Translations under genes and position numbers: made by a program
In this document: positions 8,601-18,300 of the stretch, piece by piece
How the letters are laid out: each line of letters starts with the position of its first letter
Numbering within the stretch: the first letter of the stretch is position 1
NCBI GenBank assembly: GCA_964653145.1
Contig: CAZZCG010000004.1
Location: forward strand, 124,001-188,000
Origin: Pseudocalidococcus sp964653145
Lineage (GTDB): Bacteria > Cyanobacteriota > Cyanobacteriia > Thermosynechococcales > Thermosynechococcaceae
Length of the DNA: 64,000 bases
Direction: 5' to 3'
Notes under the pieces: generated by a model
Told to the model about the DNA's origin: nothing
Seen by the model: only the letters and a program-made list of their open reading frames with translations
Databases searched by the model: none

Positions 8601-10034
8601 ATGTTGCAACGGCTACGGCAGTTTATCAAAGATTCTGAGCAGTGGTATCTCTCGACGCCAGAGCGAGCCTTGAATACCGCCTATGCTGCAGCCCTAAAAA
8701 TTAAGGCCATTGAGAATGAGCATTTTGGTGGCCGGCCCATCAGCCGATTTGCGATCAATGAGGGCTCCGAAGGGAGTTACTTCCAGGCCGAATTACGGAA
8801 ACTCCTCAAAACTGTGCGAATGCGGCTAACGGAATTTAAAGCAACCCACAAAATCCTTGATGTCAACCCGGAGAACCCAAGGGATATTGAACTGCCCCCT
8901 ACCCTTGCCCGTAATGGCGCCTTTAATGGGGAGCAGCTTAACCCCCAGCCCACTGTGACAGTGACCGCAGCGGTTGTTGATCCGACTGAACTCTCAATTC
9001 CCGCCAAACTTCGGTTCATTGATGCCACCCTCAATCGCTACAAGCGCCTTCATCAGTCTGAACTGGTGGCCATGGGTGCGCCCTCCCTCAGCCGGCAAAA
9101 TCTTGACAAAAATGGGAATGGTAAGTCCCTGAAACCTTCAGAGCAGGCCGCCCGGATCAATAATCCAGCCAACTTAGAACTTAATTCTTTGTACGAATCG
9201 GAATATAACAACGAGGATTTGGCCGATGACTCGAAACTCGACAGTAGTTTTATTCCCCGCTCGATCCTCAGAACCGCTGACCGCTTTCGCCGGGAGTTAG
9301 ACCCAGGGGAGAACAACGAAGAAGAAATTGTTCGGGACTTTCGCACCTCTAAGGCTCGGACACGGATTGCGATTCGGTTTGTCTTGCTCTTGATTATCAT
9401 TCCTCTGCTCACCCAGCAATTGACCAAGGCAGTTGTCATCGGCCCGATCGTGAACCATTTCAAAGCCGTGGGACAAATTGAGATGATTCTCAATACCCAA
9501 ATTCAGGAACGGGTTTTAGATGAACTCGAGCAATTTGAAAACAAGTTGCGCTTTCAAAGCCTAATTAGCCAGGTGCCGATTCCCCCCACGGAATTAGAGT
9601 CCCAATTGCGGGAAAAAGCCATTGAACTGTCAACGGAATACCAAAAGGAACTGATTGAGCCTTTTAAAAACATCCTTTCTGACAGCTTGGGAGTTTCAGC
9701 GTTTACCCTGCTGTTACTGCTCAATCGTCCGCAAATCGCGATCCTGAAAACCTTCATGGATGAGGTGGTTTATGGCCTTAGCGATAGTGCCAAAGCCTTC
9801 ATTATCATCCTCTTTACGGATGTGTTTGTCGGTTTCCACTCCCCCCACGGTTGGACTGTGATTGTCAACAATACCCTTGAGCATTTTGGCTTGCCCAGGA
9901 ATGAAGACTTTATTGATATGTTTATTGCTACATTTCCGGTGATGTTGGATACGGTCTTCAAGTATTGGATTTTCCGCTACCTGAACCAGATTTCACCCTC
10001 CGCCGTTGCGACCTACAAAAACATGAACGAGTAA
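8601..10034 (+). CDS. pcxA: Proton extrusion protein PcxA (CemA family)
   Basis: About 477 residues from the ATG at 8601 (MLQRLRQFIKDSEQWY); an upstream in-frame ATG at 8538 would add an atypical, RBS-less extension. PcxA/CemA proteins are cytoplasmic-membrane proteins needed for light-induced proton extrusion and for acclimation of CO2/Na+ handling. Membrane segments are visible near ALLLIIIPLLTQ, FTLLLLLNRP, and the C-terminal FIIILFTDVFVGFHS / HGWTVIVNN region with the conserved GFHSPHGW motif. The long hydrophilic N-terminal half is typical of cyanobacterial PcxA, unlike chloroplast CemA. It is convergent with ctaE, 14 bp away. Confidence 0.9.
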   Translation: MLQRLRQFIKDSEQWYLSTPERALNTAYAAALKIKAIENEHFGGRPISRFAINEGSEGSYFQAELRKLLKTVRMRLTEFKATHKILDVNPENPRDIELPPTLARNGAFNGEQLNPQPTVTVTAAVVDPTELSIPAKLRFIDATLNRYKRLHQSELVAMGAPSLSRQNLDKNGNGKSLKPSEQAARINNPANLELNSLYESEYNNEDLADDSKLDSSFIPRSILRTADRFRRELDPGENNEEEIVRDFRTSKARTRIAIRFVLLLIIIPLLTQQLTKAVVIGPIVNHFKAVGQIEMILNTQIQERVLDELEQFENKLRFQSLISQVPIPPTELESQLREKAIELSTEYQKELIEPFKNILSDSLGVSAFTLLLLLNRPQIAILKTFMDEVVYGLSDSAKAFIIILFTDVFVGFHSPHGWTVIVNNTLEHFGLPRNEDFIDMFIATFPVMLDTVFKYWIFRYLNQISPSAVATYKNMNE

Positions 10035-10048
10035 AACCGTTGGGGTTA

Positions 10049-10663
10049 CTAGAACTGGGTCAGGATATAGAGCAAGGCAAACAGCACAATCCAGATAATA
10101 TCGACAAAGTGCCAGTAGATTTCCGCCATCTCAATGCCAACGTGTTTAGTGGCTGAATAATGGCCTGGACGCCGAGACCGCCAGAGAACTCCCAAAATCA
10201 GCAGCAAGCCAACAAACACATGCAAACCGTGGAAACCGGTCATGACATAGAAGCAGTTGGAGAAGATATTCGCCTGCAGACCATAGCCCAGGGTCATATA
10301 TTCATAGACCTGACCCGCTAGGAAAATTGCCCCCATGGCTGCTGTTAGCCAATACCAAAGCCGCATTCCCTGGACATCACCCTTCTTGACTGCCACATCC
10401 CCTTTGTGAATAACAAAGCTGCTGGAAACCAGAATAATCGTGTTAATTGTTGGCAGTAGTAACTCAACTTCGGTTCCTTCCGGGGGCCATTTTTCTGTTA
10501 AGCCACGCAGAATCAGATAGGTTGCAAATATGCCGCCAAACATCAAGGATTCTGAAATCAGGAAGACCACCAGGCCAAAGACCCGATAATCTTCATGTTC
10601 TCCATGGTGAATCGTTACTGTTTCCGGGGTACTAGCAGTGGCATCGAGGGTTGATCCAGTCAT
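10049..10663 (-). CDS. ctaE: Cytochrome c oxidase subunit III
   Basis: 204 residues. A multi-spanning membrane protein of the aa3-type respiratory oxidase, with family motifs HHGEHEDYRVFGLVVFLIS, MFGGIFATYLILRG, FYVMTGFHGLHVFVGL and AEIYWHFVDIIWIVLF. It is the last gene of ctaC-ctaD-ctaE, 11 bp after ctaD. An AAGGAG Shine-Dalgarno lies 7 nt before the ATG. The subunit stabilises the core oxidase; it carries no redox cofactor. Confidence 0.96.
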   Translation of the reverse strand: MTGSTLDATASTPETVTIHHGEHEDYRVFGLVVFLISESLMFGGIFATYLILRGLTEKWPPEGTEVELLLPTINTIILVSSSFVIHKGDVAVKKGDVQGMRLWYWLTAAMGAIFLAGQVYEYMTLGYGLQANIFSNCFYVMTGFHGLHVFVGLLLILGVLWRSRRPGHYSATKHVGIEMAEIYWHFVDIIWIVLFALLYILTQF

Positions 10664-10674
10664 GGTAAGTCTCC

Positions 10675-12327
10675 TTATTCCTCGTCATCATCAGATTCTT
10701 CTACCGGAGGGCCGCCGAAGTCGTAGGGGCCAGTGGTGACCACAGGTAAAATGTGCCAGTTTTCAATAATTGGTGGCGAAGCAGTAGTCCACTCTAAACT
10801 CAAGCCACCCCAGGGATTATCCCCAGCTTTCGGGCCTTTCATCCAACTCCAGATGACGTTGATCAGGAACGGAACGACAGAAAACGCCAGCACAAACGCC
10901 CCAATCGTACAGAGTTTATTGATCGGCTCAAACTGGGGATCGTACATTGCAACCCGGCGCGGCATTCCGTGGAGGCCTAATTCATGCATTGGTAAAAACG
11001 TTAAATTCGTGCCAATAAACGTTAGGACAAAATGGACTTTGCCCCAGAATTCATTCAGGTAACGCCCCGTGATTTTGGGAAACCAATGGTAAATCCCGGC
11101 ATAGAGGCCAAAGACTGAGCCCCCAAACAAGACGTAATGGAAGTGTGCGACAACGTAGTAGGTATCGTGGACATGGACATCCACCGGAGCAGTGCCCAAG
11201 GTCACACCACTCAACCCACCCAAGACAAACATGGAGAGCAACCCAATGGCAAAGAGCATGGCACTGGTGTAGCGAATTTTTCCACCCCAGAGAGTTGCCA
11301 CCCAGCTAAAAATCTTCACCCCCGTTGGCACTGCCACAATCAATGTGGAAATGGTGAAAAACATCCGCATCCAGGGAGGTGTCCCGCTGGTGAACATGTG
11401 ATGTACCCAAACAAACAGGCCCACCGCACAAATGGCCAAGCTGGAGTAGGCAATTGCTTTGTAGCCAAAAATCGGTTTGCGGGCATGGATGGGGATCACC
11501 TCTGACATAATCCCAAAGATGGGCAAAATCATCAGATAAACCGCTGGGTGAGAGTAGAACCAAAACAAATGCTGATAGATAATGACATTTCCGCCTGCGT
11601 CCGGTTTGAAGAAAGCAGTACCGAAGTTAATGTCAAACAGCAAGAGAATTAACCCTGCGGCCAAGACTGGAGTTGAAACCAGAGCCAACAGTGAGGTTGC
11701 CATCATGGCCCAGACAAACAGGGGCAGTTGATCCCAGCGCATACTGGGGACTTTCATTTTGTAGATCGTGACGACAAAGTTTAAGGCGCCCATGATTGAG
11801 GAGGTGCCCACTAGGACGATGCTAAGGATCCACATACTTTGGGCGGTATTGGCGGTGATCACGCTTAGGGGTGGGTAGGATGTCCAACCGGATTGCGCTC
11901 CCCCAAAAAAGAAGCTGCCAATCAATAGCGCCCCAGCTGGGGGATTGAGCCAAAAAGCCAAAGCATTCAGTTTGGGGAAGGCCATGTCCCTGGCACCCAC
12001 CATTAGCGGCACAAGATAGTTACCAAAGCCACCAATCGCCGCTGGCACGATCCACAGGAAAATCATGATTGTCCCGTGATTGGTCATAAAGGCGTTGTAG
12101 AGGTTGGGATTGAGCAAATCTGAATCCGCAGTAGCCAGTTCTGCCCGCATGGCTACCGCCATTAAGCCACCCACTAAATAGAAAATGAAGGCTGTGACGA
12201 GGTATTGAATCCCAATTACTTTGTGGTCAACATTAAAGGTGAAGTAGTCGTACCATTTCCAGGCCTCGGGGTGTTGGGGTTCTGGATTTGTTAGGGGAGT
12301 ACCGAGGGGAATTTGTGCTTGAGCCAT
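10675..12327 (-). CDS. ctaD: Cytochrome c oxidase subunit I
   Basis: 550 residues, 12 membrane spans expected. This is the catalytic subunit with low-spin heme a and the heme a3-CuB site. Visible motifs: the MTNHGTIMIFLW region, HLFWFYSHPAVYLMILP (CuB His and the Tyr cross-link segment), VHHMFTSG (CuB His pair) and HDTYYVVAHFHYVL (heme ligands). FGNYLVPLMVGARDMAFP is typical of the D-channel. Middle gene of the ctaCDE operon. In cyanobacteria this oxidase takes electrons from cytochrome c6/plastocyanin. Confidence 0.98.
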   Translation of the reverse strand: MAQAQIPLGTPLTNPEPQHPEAWKWYDYFTFNVDHKVIGIQYLVTAFIFYLVGGLMAVAMRAELATADSDLLNPNLYNAFMTNHGTIMIFLWIVPAAIGGFGNYLVPLMVGARDMAFPKLNALAFWLNPPAGALLIGSFFFGGAQSGWTSYPPLSVITANTAQSMWILSIVLVGTSSIMGALNFVVTIYKMKVPSMRWDQLPLFVWAMMATSLLALVSTPVLAAGLILLLFDINFGTAFFKPDAGGNVIIYQHLFWFYSHPAVYLMILPIFGIMSEVIPIHARKPIFGYKAIAYSSLAICAVGLFVWVHHMFTSGTPPWMRMFFTISTLIVAVPTGVKIFSWVATLWGGKIRYTSAMLFAIGLLSMFVLGGLSGVTLGTAPVDVHVHDTYYVVAHFHYVLFGGSVFGLYAGIYHWFPKITGRYLNEFWGKVHFVLTFIGTNLTFLPMHELGLHGMPRRVAMYDPQFEPINKLCTIGAFVLAFSVVPFLINVIWSWMKGPKAGDNPWGGLSLEWTTASPPIIENWHILPVVTTGPYDFGGPPVEESDDDEE

Positions 12328-12389
12328 GGGTGGGACAGTTGAATCAGGTCAAAGGGTTTGCGTTAGTGGGTCAATGAAACTCGAACAAG

Positions 12390-13391
12390 TCAGGGGTGTA
12401 ATTGGGCTAAGGTTTCGGATGTAATACCCATGTGATGGATGTGGTTGGCCACCATCGCCGGATTCGGGACGAGTGGATCCGCTTGGGCGAGGAGCAGGGG
12501 ATTTTCTTGCGGGGCCTGGGCAATGGTATTTTGCTTGACCCAGTCTTGATAGTCCTCTGGGGTATGGGCAATAACCCGTGTCCGCATTGAGCCGTGATAG
12601 CCGCCACACAGTTCTGCACAGACCACAGGATAGGCTCCGGGCTTAGTGGCCTTAAACCGTAGTTCAGTGGGTATGCCTGGAATGGCATCTTGTTTGAGGC
12701 GGAATTGCGGCACCCAGAAGGAGTGGATCACATCTTTAGCTGAAATATTCAGTTGCACATCTTGGCCCACGGGAATGTGTAGCTCCCCAGAGATAATGCC
12801 GGTTTCGGGATAGGTAAAAATCCAGGCGTACTGCATCCCGGCGACATCCACCAGCACATCGGGCTTTTTCCCTAGGTTATCTGGATTTGCTCCAAAGCCA
12901 ATTTCAGGGATGTTCTCGGCCTGGGCCAAAAGCATCGGCACATCAGATATTGAGTCTTGGGGGGCCTGGGCCACAATTGCGCTGCCATCGTGGTGTCCCA
13001 TCATCGCGTGGCCAGCATGATCACCTGGATTAAAGCCTCCCATGCGCTGGAAAACATCCACACTGTAGATTCCCAGAAAAATCACGATAATCGCAGGCAC
13101 CGCAGTCCAAAAAGCTTCTAGGGGTAAGTTCTCCCGCACTGGAATTCCATCTTCCTCATCCCCAGGCCGCTGACGATAGCGAATGGCAAAGTAAAGAATC
13201 GCGCCCTGAACCACCAGAAATAGGGCTGTCCCAATCCCGAGCATCATGCCAAAGAGGTTATCCACTAGGGGCGCAACATCTGAGGCTTGTTCTGGAAAAA
13301 AGAAGTGGGATTGCTGACTTGCCCAAAGACTGATCAGGGTGACGAGGATACCAGCGGTAAGGGTGAGAATTGATCCAGGGATCTGTTCCAT
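12390..13391 (-). CDS. ctaC: Cytochrome c oxidase subunit II (CuA)
   Basis: 333 residues. Two N-terminal membrane spans (ILTLTAGILVTLISLW and FGMMLGIGTALFLVVQ) precede a third hydrophobic stretch near 95-110. A periplasmic/lumenal cupredoxin domain follows, with the CuA ligands His223 (HSFWVPQ), Cys258, Glu260, Cys262, His266 and Met269 (CAELCGGYHGSM). The linker near residues 115-175 is long and His/Met-rich (HAGHAMMGHH), common in cyanobacterial CtaC. First gene of the oxidase operon. The CuA site accepts electrons from the soluble carrier. Confidence 0.97.
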   Translation of the reverse strand: MEQIPGSILTLTAGILVTLISLWASQQSHFFFPEQASDVAPLVDNLFGMMLGIGTALFLVVQGAILYFAIRYRQRPGDEEDGIPVRENLPLEAFWTAVPAIIVIFLGIYSVDVFQRMGGFNPGDHAGHAMMGHHDGSAIVAQAPQDSISDVPMLLAQAENIPEIGFGANPDNLGKKPDVLVDVAGMQYAWIFTYPETGIISGELHIPVGQDVQLNISAKDVIHSFWVPQFRLKQDAIPGIPTELRFKATKPGAYPVVCAELCGGYHGSMRTRVIAHTPEDYQDWVKQNTIAQAPQENPLLLAQADPLVPNPAMVANHIHHMGITSETLAQLHP

Positions 13392-13499
13392 AGGATTGAA
13401 GTTGAACTGGGGTATGCCAAAAAGTGATGAATTGTCGCCACTTTCCCCCCTGATCCTAGGCAGGTTATTCCGAAAAGAGGGTTAAAAAAACCTAAAGAT

Positions 13500-14171
13500 T
13501 TATGACAGGGATGCCGGCCTGACGAGGGTCCAATGACGGTCTGAGGATTGATAAAGCTGGAAATTTTTGATCCCGGCCTGGTGGATTAGAGTTTGAACTT
13601 CCTCAAGCGTAAAGCTGGCCTGGAGGGAATCCCGAAAGAGTTTGAGTTGCTCAAGATTGGAGCCACCGCCATGTTTGTTCAGGATGTTTTCAAGGTCAAC
13701 CTCAGAGGACGGACGAATTAAGTCCCGGATTAGTAAAGCCCCTTGTGGCCGTAAAAGCCGTTGAATTTCCCTAAAAAAGGGCAAGGGATCGGGGAGATGA
13801 TGCACCAAGCTATTGGAAATTACCAAGTCAAATTCATCATCTTCAAAGGGTAAGGACTTTGCGTCCCCTAGAAATAAACAAATCTGAGCCTGAAGGTGGG
13901 CCTGGATAATGTGTTGTTGACCGACTTCGAGCATGGATTTAGCCAAATCTACCCCGGTGATTTGCCATTGGGGCCTGGCCTGGGCTAGTAAAACCGGAAT
14001 CCGCGCTGTGCCAGTTCCTAAATCTATGACATTGCCCAATGCCTGGGGATAGAGGTTTAGGGCTAAATCTGCAAAGGCCTTGTTAACTTCCGTAAAGTCC
14101 ATGGCATCATACTCTGTCGCCTCTTGGGGACTGTCCATGACTTCGGGTTCGAGGATGCGTGATAGTGTCAT
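13500..14171 (-). CDS. Class I SAM-dependent methyltransferase
   Basis: 223 residues with a Rossmann-type methyltransferase fold. Motif I is NVIDLGTGTARIPVLLA near residue 43, the acidic loop is GVDLAKSML, motif II/IV is FDLVISNSLVHHLPDP near 110, and post-motif is LRPQGALLIRDLIRP. The substrate cannot be told. Its start overlaps the end of the amino-acid permease gene by 4 bp (ATGA), so the two are co-translated and may act on the same compound (inference). Confidence 0.85.
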   Translation of the reverse strand: MTLSRILEPEVMDSPQEATEYDAMDFTEVNKAFADLALNLYPQALGNVIDLGTGTARIPVLLAQARPQWQITGVDLAKSMLEVGQQHIIQAHLQAQICLFLGDAKSLPFEDDEFDLVISNSLVHHLPDPLPFFREIQRLLRPQGALLIRDLIRPSSEVDLENILNKHGGGSNLEQLKLFRDSLQASFTLEEVQTLIHQAGIKNFQLYQSSDRHWTLVRPASLS

Positions 14172-15529
14172 TTCCCCTGGCCTTGAACCCTGTTGGTTTT
14201 TGAGTAGAACAAAGAATACGTCACCCCCAGGCCCAGGAGGATGAGAAAAAGTAGGGGAGCCAAGCTTAACGGGAAGGAGGGTAATGGGAAAATCGAGCCT
14301 AAAAAAATGAAGCTAATCACCAAAAAACCGATCGCGCTGGCGAGTAAATGTCCCTGGCTAAGAGATTTAGAGCGCTTGAGAAAAATGGGTGCAGCAATGC
14401 AACTGAGACCGTAGGCAATGAGAAAGCCAAAGGTGCTAAACGTCCCAAACCAATCAAAGATATCTAGGGGCTTAAACCAAAGGAGAGACAGAACGACACC
14501 GATGAAGATGAAGACGGCACAAACCATGATGGCCTGCTTGAGTTGAGTCGTTTCCGATTGAACAGTCTGGCTAAATTGAGGCAAGCCTTGAGCGCGGATC
14601 ATCGAAAATAGCAGTCGACTTGCTGCCACCAGAGTCGCCAGGCCACAGCCAAATAAACTGATGGTTGCCCCGATACTAATCAACAGCCCGAAGTCGCCTA
14701 TTCCCATCGCCAGAGCCAAGGCATCCAAGGGGGCATCACTCGTCGCCACAGCAATTTTGTAGGAGTTAAAGCCAAGAACAATCACATAGGCGGAAAAGAT
14801 GAAGAAAAGGCCGGAGAGTACCGGAGTCAGAAATAAAATTCGGGGAATGGCCTGGTAGGGTTGCTTGGCCTCTTCGCCTAGGGTCGTTGCCGCTTCAAAC
14901 CCAGCAAAACTGAGCATGGCCACAATTAAACCTTGGTTAAAGCCGCTGAACGAGACTCCCTTAAGAGTAAATTGTGACAGATCCATCACCAACCCCTCTC
15001 GAACCAGAATCCCCAAGCACAAGAGGATAATCAACAAAACTGAGAGCATTTCCAGCATCAGCATCACCTTGGTCGAGAGTTGAATCTCGCGGAAGGAAAA
15101 TGTACAACACACCAGGCCAAGAACTACTCCCAACAAGACTGGTGAGAGATGCAGATCAATGGCGGTTAAAACACTGAGGAGGTAGCCGGAGCAGGCGCTG
15201 AGGGTGGCGATAGAGGCTGATAAATAAGCCAACAGTAATGCCCAGGCTGTGATTGTTCGACCCCGTTGACCCAGGCCAAGACTGACGAATTCCGATAGGG
15301 ATCCGGCCGAAGCTGTGGAGCGAGCAAACACATTCAAGTTCAGGGCAATGACCAAAACCGCAACGGTGGCAACTAAGTAGGCCAGCCAGGTCCCCGTCCC
15401 AGCGGTGGAAAAAATAATTGCAATATTGATGGTCGGTGTGGTTGTGGGGGCGATTCCAGCCAAGGATTGAGCCAAAACCCCTGTAAATCCTAGGGAGCGC
15501 TTTAGGTGAGCAGTGGGGGATGCAGCCAT
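14168..15529 (-). CDS. APC-family amino acid permease
   Basis: 453 residues with about 12 hydrophobic segments. The N-terminal signature SLGFTGVLAQSLAGIAPT, then GTWLAYLVATVAVLVIALN, and the FAGFEAATTLGEEAKQP motif in TM6, match the amino acid-polyamine-organocation superfamily. It imports or exchanges amino acids or amines across the cytoplasmic membrane; specificity is not deducible. It is the first gene of a two-gene unit with the overlapping methyltransferase gene. Confidence 0.88.
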   Translation of the reverse strand: MAASPTAHLKRSLGFTGVLAQSLAGIAPTTTPTINIAIIFSTAGTGTWLAYLVATVAVLVIALNLNVFARSTASAGSLSEFVSLGLGQRGRTITAWALLLAYLSASIATLSACSGYLLSVLTAIDLHLSPVLLGVVLGLVCCTFSFREIQLSTKVMLMLEMLSVLLIILLCLGILVREGLVMDLSQFTLKGVSFSGFNQGLIVAMLSFAGFEAATTLGEEAKQPYQAIPRILFLTPVLSGLFFIFSAYVIVLGFNSYKIAVATSDAPLDALALAMGIGDFGLLISIGATISLFGCGLATLVAASRLLFSMIRAQGLPQFSQTVQSETTQLKQAIMVCAVFIFIGVVLSLLWFKPLDIFDWFGTFSTFGFLIAYGLSCIAAPIFLKRSKSLSQGHLLASAIGFLVISFIFLGSIFPLPSFPLSLAPLLFLILLGLGVTYSLFYSKTNRVQGQGK

Positions 15530-15660
15530 AGAGCTATTGTTCTGTCATCGTGCAAACGGGCAAATTCGTAACGGCAGCAGATGTTTTGGGGGTTTATCGA
15601 CAGTCCACCGACCATAACTTTGGGGTTCACATCCCTGGGTTCTAACCTTGGATTTGATCC

Positions 15661-17385
15661 CTAAGGGAGAGCGGGTAACTCCGACAAAATTGTAAAGCGG
15701 ATATGATTTAGGGCTAAATCCCCAATCCGGATCCCTTGGTCACGGTAATTTGTCCGTTCAAAGGGGACACCCTTACTCATTTCAATGTGGTACCAAGGAA
15801 GTCCCATAAAATACCGAGTTGGATAAGGGCCCCGCTCTACCACATCATCGGGGTTTGATTCCATTGGGAGCCAGCCAAAGCCAGGGACATAAAATTCAAG
15901 CCAGACATGGTTGTAGCTTGCGGTTTGGGGAATTCCAATTTGGTCAGGCAAGGGTGGACATTTATAGCGGCCAACGGTGCGACAGGGAATGCCATTGGAT
16001 CTGGCCAACGCTAGTAGTACACCAACATATTCACCACAGGAGCCAATACCGCGGGCAAGCACCACATCGGGGGTGTCAATTTGCGGGGTGAGGGCATAGG
16101 AGAGGCGATCATAGACATAATTACGAATCTTCAGCATTTTACGGAGAATGTTCGTCTCGGTTCCAATGGCTTCCCGCGCCGCGGCCTGGACTATGGGGTG
16201 ATCCATGGACAAATCATCGTTATCAATCAAATATTGCTCAACAAACCCCTCGGGAAAGGTCGCGTTTTCCGGCACATCATCGGGGGTGAGGGTATATTTG
16301 ATCCCCCGTACTTCCACCCAGGCCCGCCAACCAAACAACCGCGCCTCTGGGTAACGCAATTCGGGAAACTTAAAAACCGCAACTTGGAGTTCTCCCTGTT
16401 CCCCAGAAACATCGAGGTGGAAGGGGGTACCAATGGGTTCGACCTTGACCAATTTTTGCCGCAATGTGGTTGTGGGAAGGGCGATCCGCCATTCGAGATT
16501 GTCCAAGGCTTGTGGGTCTAAGGGGGAAATTTCCTCCATGTAGCAAACTTCGAGGAGATAGCCATTGGAAAGTGTAAACCCTTCAGTCGGTTGGGGATGA
16601 AACTGGAGGGGATGAATATAGGTGTAGTCGCGGTAATCCAGTTCCAGGGGTGACTCCAGGTTATTGGGATTGTCCCGCAAGTAGGGTTCTTGGCCGGCGT
16701 AGGTCAACCAAACTTGGCCCGTGGGATCGAGACTGATGGCGGTGGGATCCGTAAAGGGTGTCAACGCGGCAAACTGAACTAGTCCCGAACCCAAATCCAG
16801 CTGATAAACCGTTTGTTCCAGCCGATCACAGACCCAGAGACAGCCTTGGGCAAGGGTGAGATTTTCTGTACCAATCCCAGGTTGGGAAATTTTTCGCATC
16901 AACCGGCCACTATCGGGGGCAAATTGATGGATGTAGCCGGATTTTTGACACGAGACATAAACGCCTGTGGAGTCAACCGCCACCCCATGGACAGGATAGG
17001 GGAGATGGGTAAATTCCTGGGGTGCGAGATCCGGAAGCTGGCAGAAATAGACAGACTCATCTCGGCAAAACCAGAGGGTATCTTGCCATAGGCATAGGCC
17101 CTGGGCATCAATAAAATCTTTAGCGTTGTAGGGATTAAGAATTTCAGCATGATCATTCCCTGGATTAATCAGCAGCAAATACCCACGAATTCCATCCAAG
17201 GCGATCAAGTTGGCCCCTTGAGTGGCGGCTGGGTAGGGAAGCCGGGGGAGTTGCCGTAACCAGGGGGCATCCTGATTCACCCAGACCAGGCCAAAAAGTT
17301 GATAGGCTCCCAGGGGTCTGACAATTCGCCAGGGTTTTTCTGGGGCTTTGTCTGGAATTAACTCTGCCTCGATAATGTCCATCAC
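15661..17385 (-). CDS. Beta-propeller plus transglutaminase-like protein
   Basis: 574 residues. The N-terminal ~260 residues contain repeated propeller blades (DGIRGYLLLINPGNDHAEI, GVAVDSTGVYVSCQ, GCLWVCDRLEQTVYQLD, DPTGQVWLTYAG). A beta-rich domain is in the middle. The C-terminal domain is transglutaminase-like: Cys450 in GIGSCGEYVGVLLAL, His493 in YNHVWLEFYVPGFGW. The third triad position reads Glu (PMESN) where Asp is usual. No signal peptide is evident. Bacterial homologues are mostly peptidases; the substrate is unknown. It lies 93 bp downstream of uppP on the same strand. Confidence 0.8.
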   Translation of the reverse strand: MMDIIEAELIPDKAPEKPWRIVRPLGAYQLFGLVWVNQDAPWLRQLPRLPYPAATQGANLIALDGIRGYLLLINPGNDHAEILNPYNAKDFIDAQGLCLWQDTLWFCRDESVYFCQLPDLAPQEFTHLPYPVHGVAVDSTGVYVSCQKSGYIHQFAPDSGRLMRKISQPGIGTENLTLAQGCLWVCDRLEQTVYQLDLGSGLVQFAALTPFTDPTAISLDPTGQVWLTYAGQEPYLRDNPNNLESPLELDYRDYTYIHPLQFHPQPTEGFTLSNGYLLEVCYMEEISPLDPQALDNLEWRIALPTTTLRQKLVKVEPIGTPFHLDVSGEQGELQVAVFKFPELRYPEARLFGWRAWVEVRGIKYTLTPDDVPENATFPEGFVEQYLIDNDDLSMDHPIVQAAAREAIGTETNILRKMLKIRNYVYDRLSYALTPQIDTPDVVLARGIGSCGEYVGVLLALARSNGIPCRTVGRYKCPPLPDQIGIPQTASYNHVWLEFYVPGFGWLPMESNPDDVVERGPYPTRYFMGLPWYHIEMSKGVPFERTNYRDQGIRIGDLALNHIRFTILSELPALP

Positions 17386-17478
17386 AATAGATCCTTTGGC
17401 AGATGTGATAACTGCACAACCATCCCCGAATGCCGATTACCTTAGCCTGTTTGTCCCAAGGTTTCAACTGGAGAGAAT

Positions 17479-18300
17479 TTATCCCCGCAGCCAACCCAGA
17501 CCCACTGAAGCTAACAACGCTAAACCCAGGCCAACCCGATACCAGACAAAGACCCAGGTGGATTGTTTTTTCAGGTAATTCAACAGCCAAGCAATGGATA
17601 GATAGGAAAAAATAAAGGCAGAAACAATCCCAATCAATAGGGGAATCCCCAGGTTACCGGCTTGCACCACATCCCCGGCTTGAATCAGGGTGGCAATGGT
17701 TAGGGTGGGAATCCCCAAGAGAAAAGAAAAGCGGGCTGCCGTTTCCCGTTTTAGTCCTAAAAACAGAGCTGTTGTGAGGGTTGATCCTGAGCGAGAAGCC
17801 CCAGGAAGAAGGGCAATGGTTTGTCCCAGTCCCACCAGTAATCCATCTTGGGTTGTCAGCTGATCAAACCCCCGCTGCCGTTGTCCGACCTTTTCCGCCA
17901 GACCCAGTAACGCCGCCATCACCAGGGCCATAACTGCGATCAGGGTTGAAGAATCTAACTCAATATCAAGGAGTTTTAGCAGTAGCCCCACAGCCAAGGC
18001 CGGAATCGTCCCAATTCCAATCCCGAGAAAAATCTTCCACTCCTCGTTCTGCCAATCCTTGGTTTGCCAAGCTCGCCAGGCCCCAGCCAGAATTTGCCGA
18101 ATGTCCGCCCAAAAATACCAAATGACCGCAATCACACTGCCAAATTGGATCGCATCAAGGGCGGTTTTATTCCAAACATCCTTCCAGCCCAAAATATCCG
18201 TAAAGATAATCAGGTGGGCCGTACTACTGATCGGCAGAAATTCCGTAATTCCCTGGACAAGCCCCAACACCATGGCCTGGAGCCAGCTAAATTCCGGCAT
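17479..18300 (-). CDS. uppP: Undecaprenyl-diphosphatase
   Basis: 273 residues, polytopic. It dephosphorylates undecaprenyl-PP to recycle the lipid carrier for peptidoglycan and surface polysaccharide. Both catalytic motifs are present: GITEFLPISSTAHLI (residues ~18-33) and LPGASRSGSTLTTALFLGL (~158-176). Length and hydrophobic profile match UppP/BacA. Upstream of the transglutaminase gene and divergent from petH. Confidence 0.96.
   Translation of the reverse strand: MPEFSWLQAMVLGLVQGITEFLPISSTAHLIIFTDILGWKDVWNKTALDAIQFGSVIAVIWYFWADIRQILAGAWRAWQTKDWQNEEWKIFLGIGIGTIPALAVGLLLKLLDIELDSSTLIAVMALVMAALLGLAEKVGQRQRGFDQLTTQDGLLVGLGQTIALLPGASRSGSTLTTALFLGLKRETAARFSFLLGIPTLTIATLIQAGDVVQAGNLGIPLLIGIVSAFIFSYLSIAWLLNYLKKQSTWVFVWYRVGLGLALLASVGLGWLRG

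Noticed and set aside
8438..8638. Open frame starting inside tRNA-Thr
   Set aside because: It begins within the tRNA and overlaps the pcxA start in another frame; no support as a gene.
9053..9493. A 146-codon minus-strand frame opposite pcxA
   Set aside because: Basic, low-complexity translation antisense to a conserved gene; no ribosome site or family features.
11137..11505. A 122-codon plus-strand frame opposite ctaD
   Set aside because: Antisense to a highly conserved catalytic segment of ctaD; the His/Cys-rich look arises from the complementary codons.
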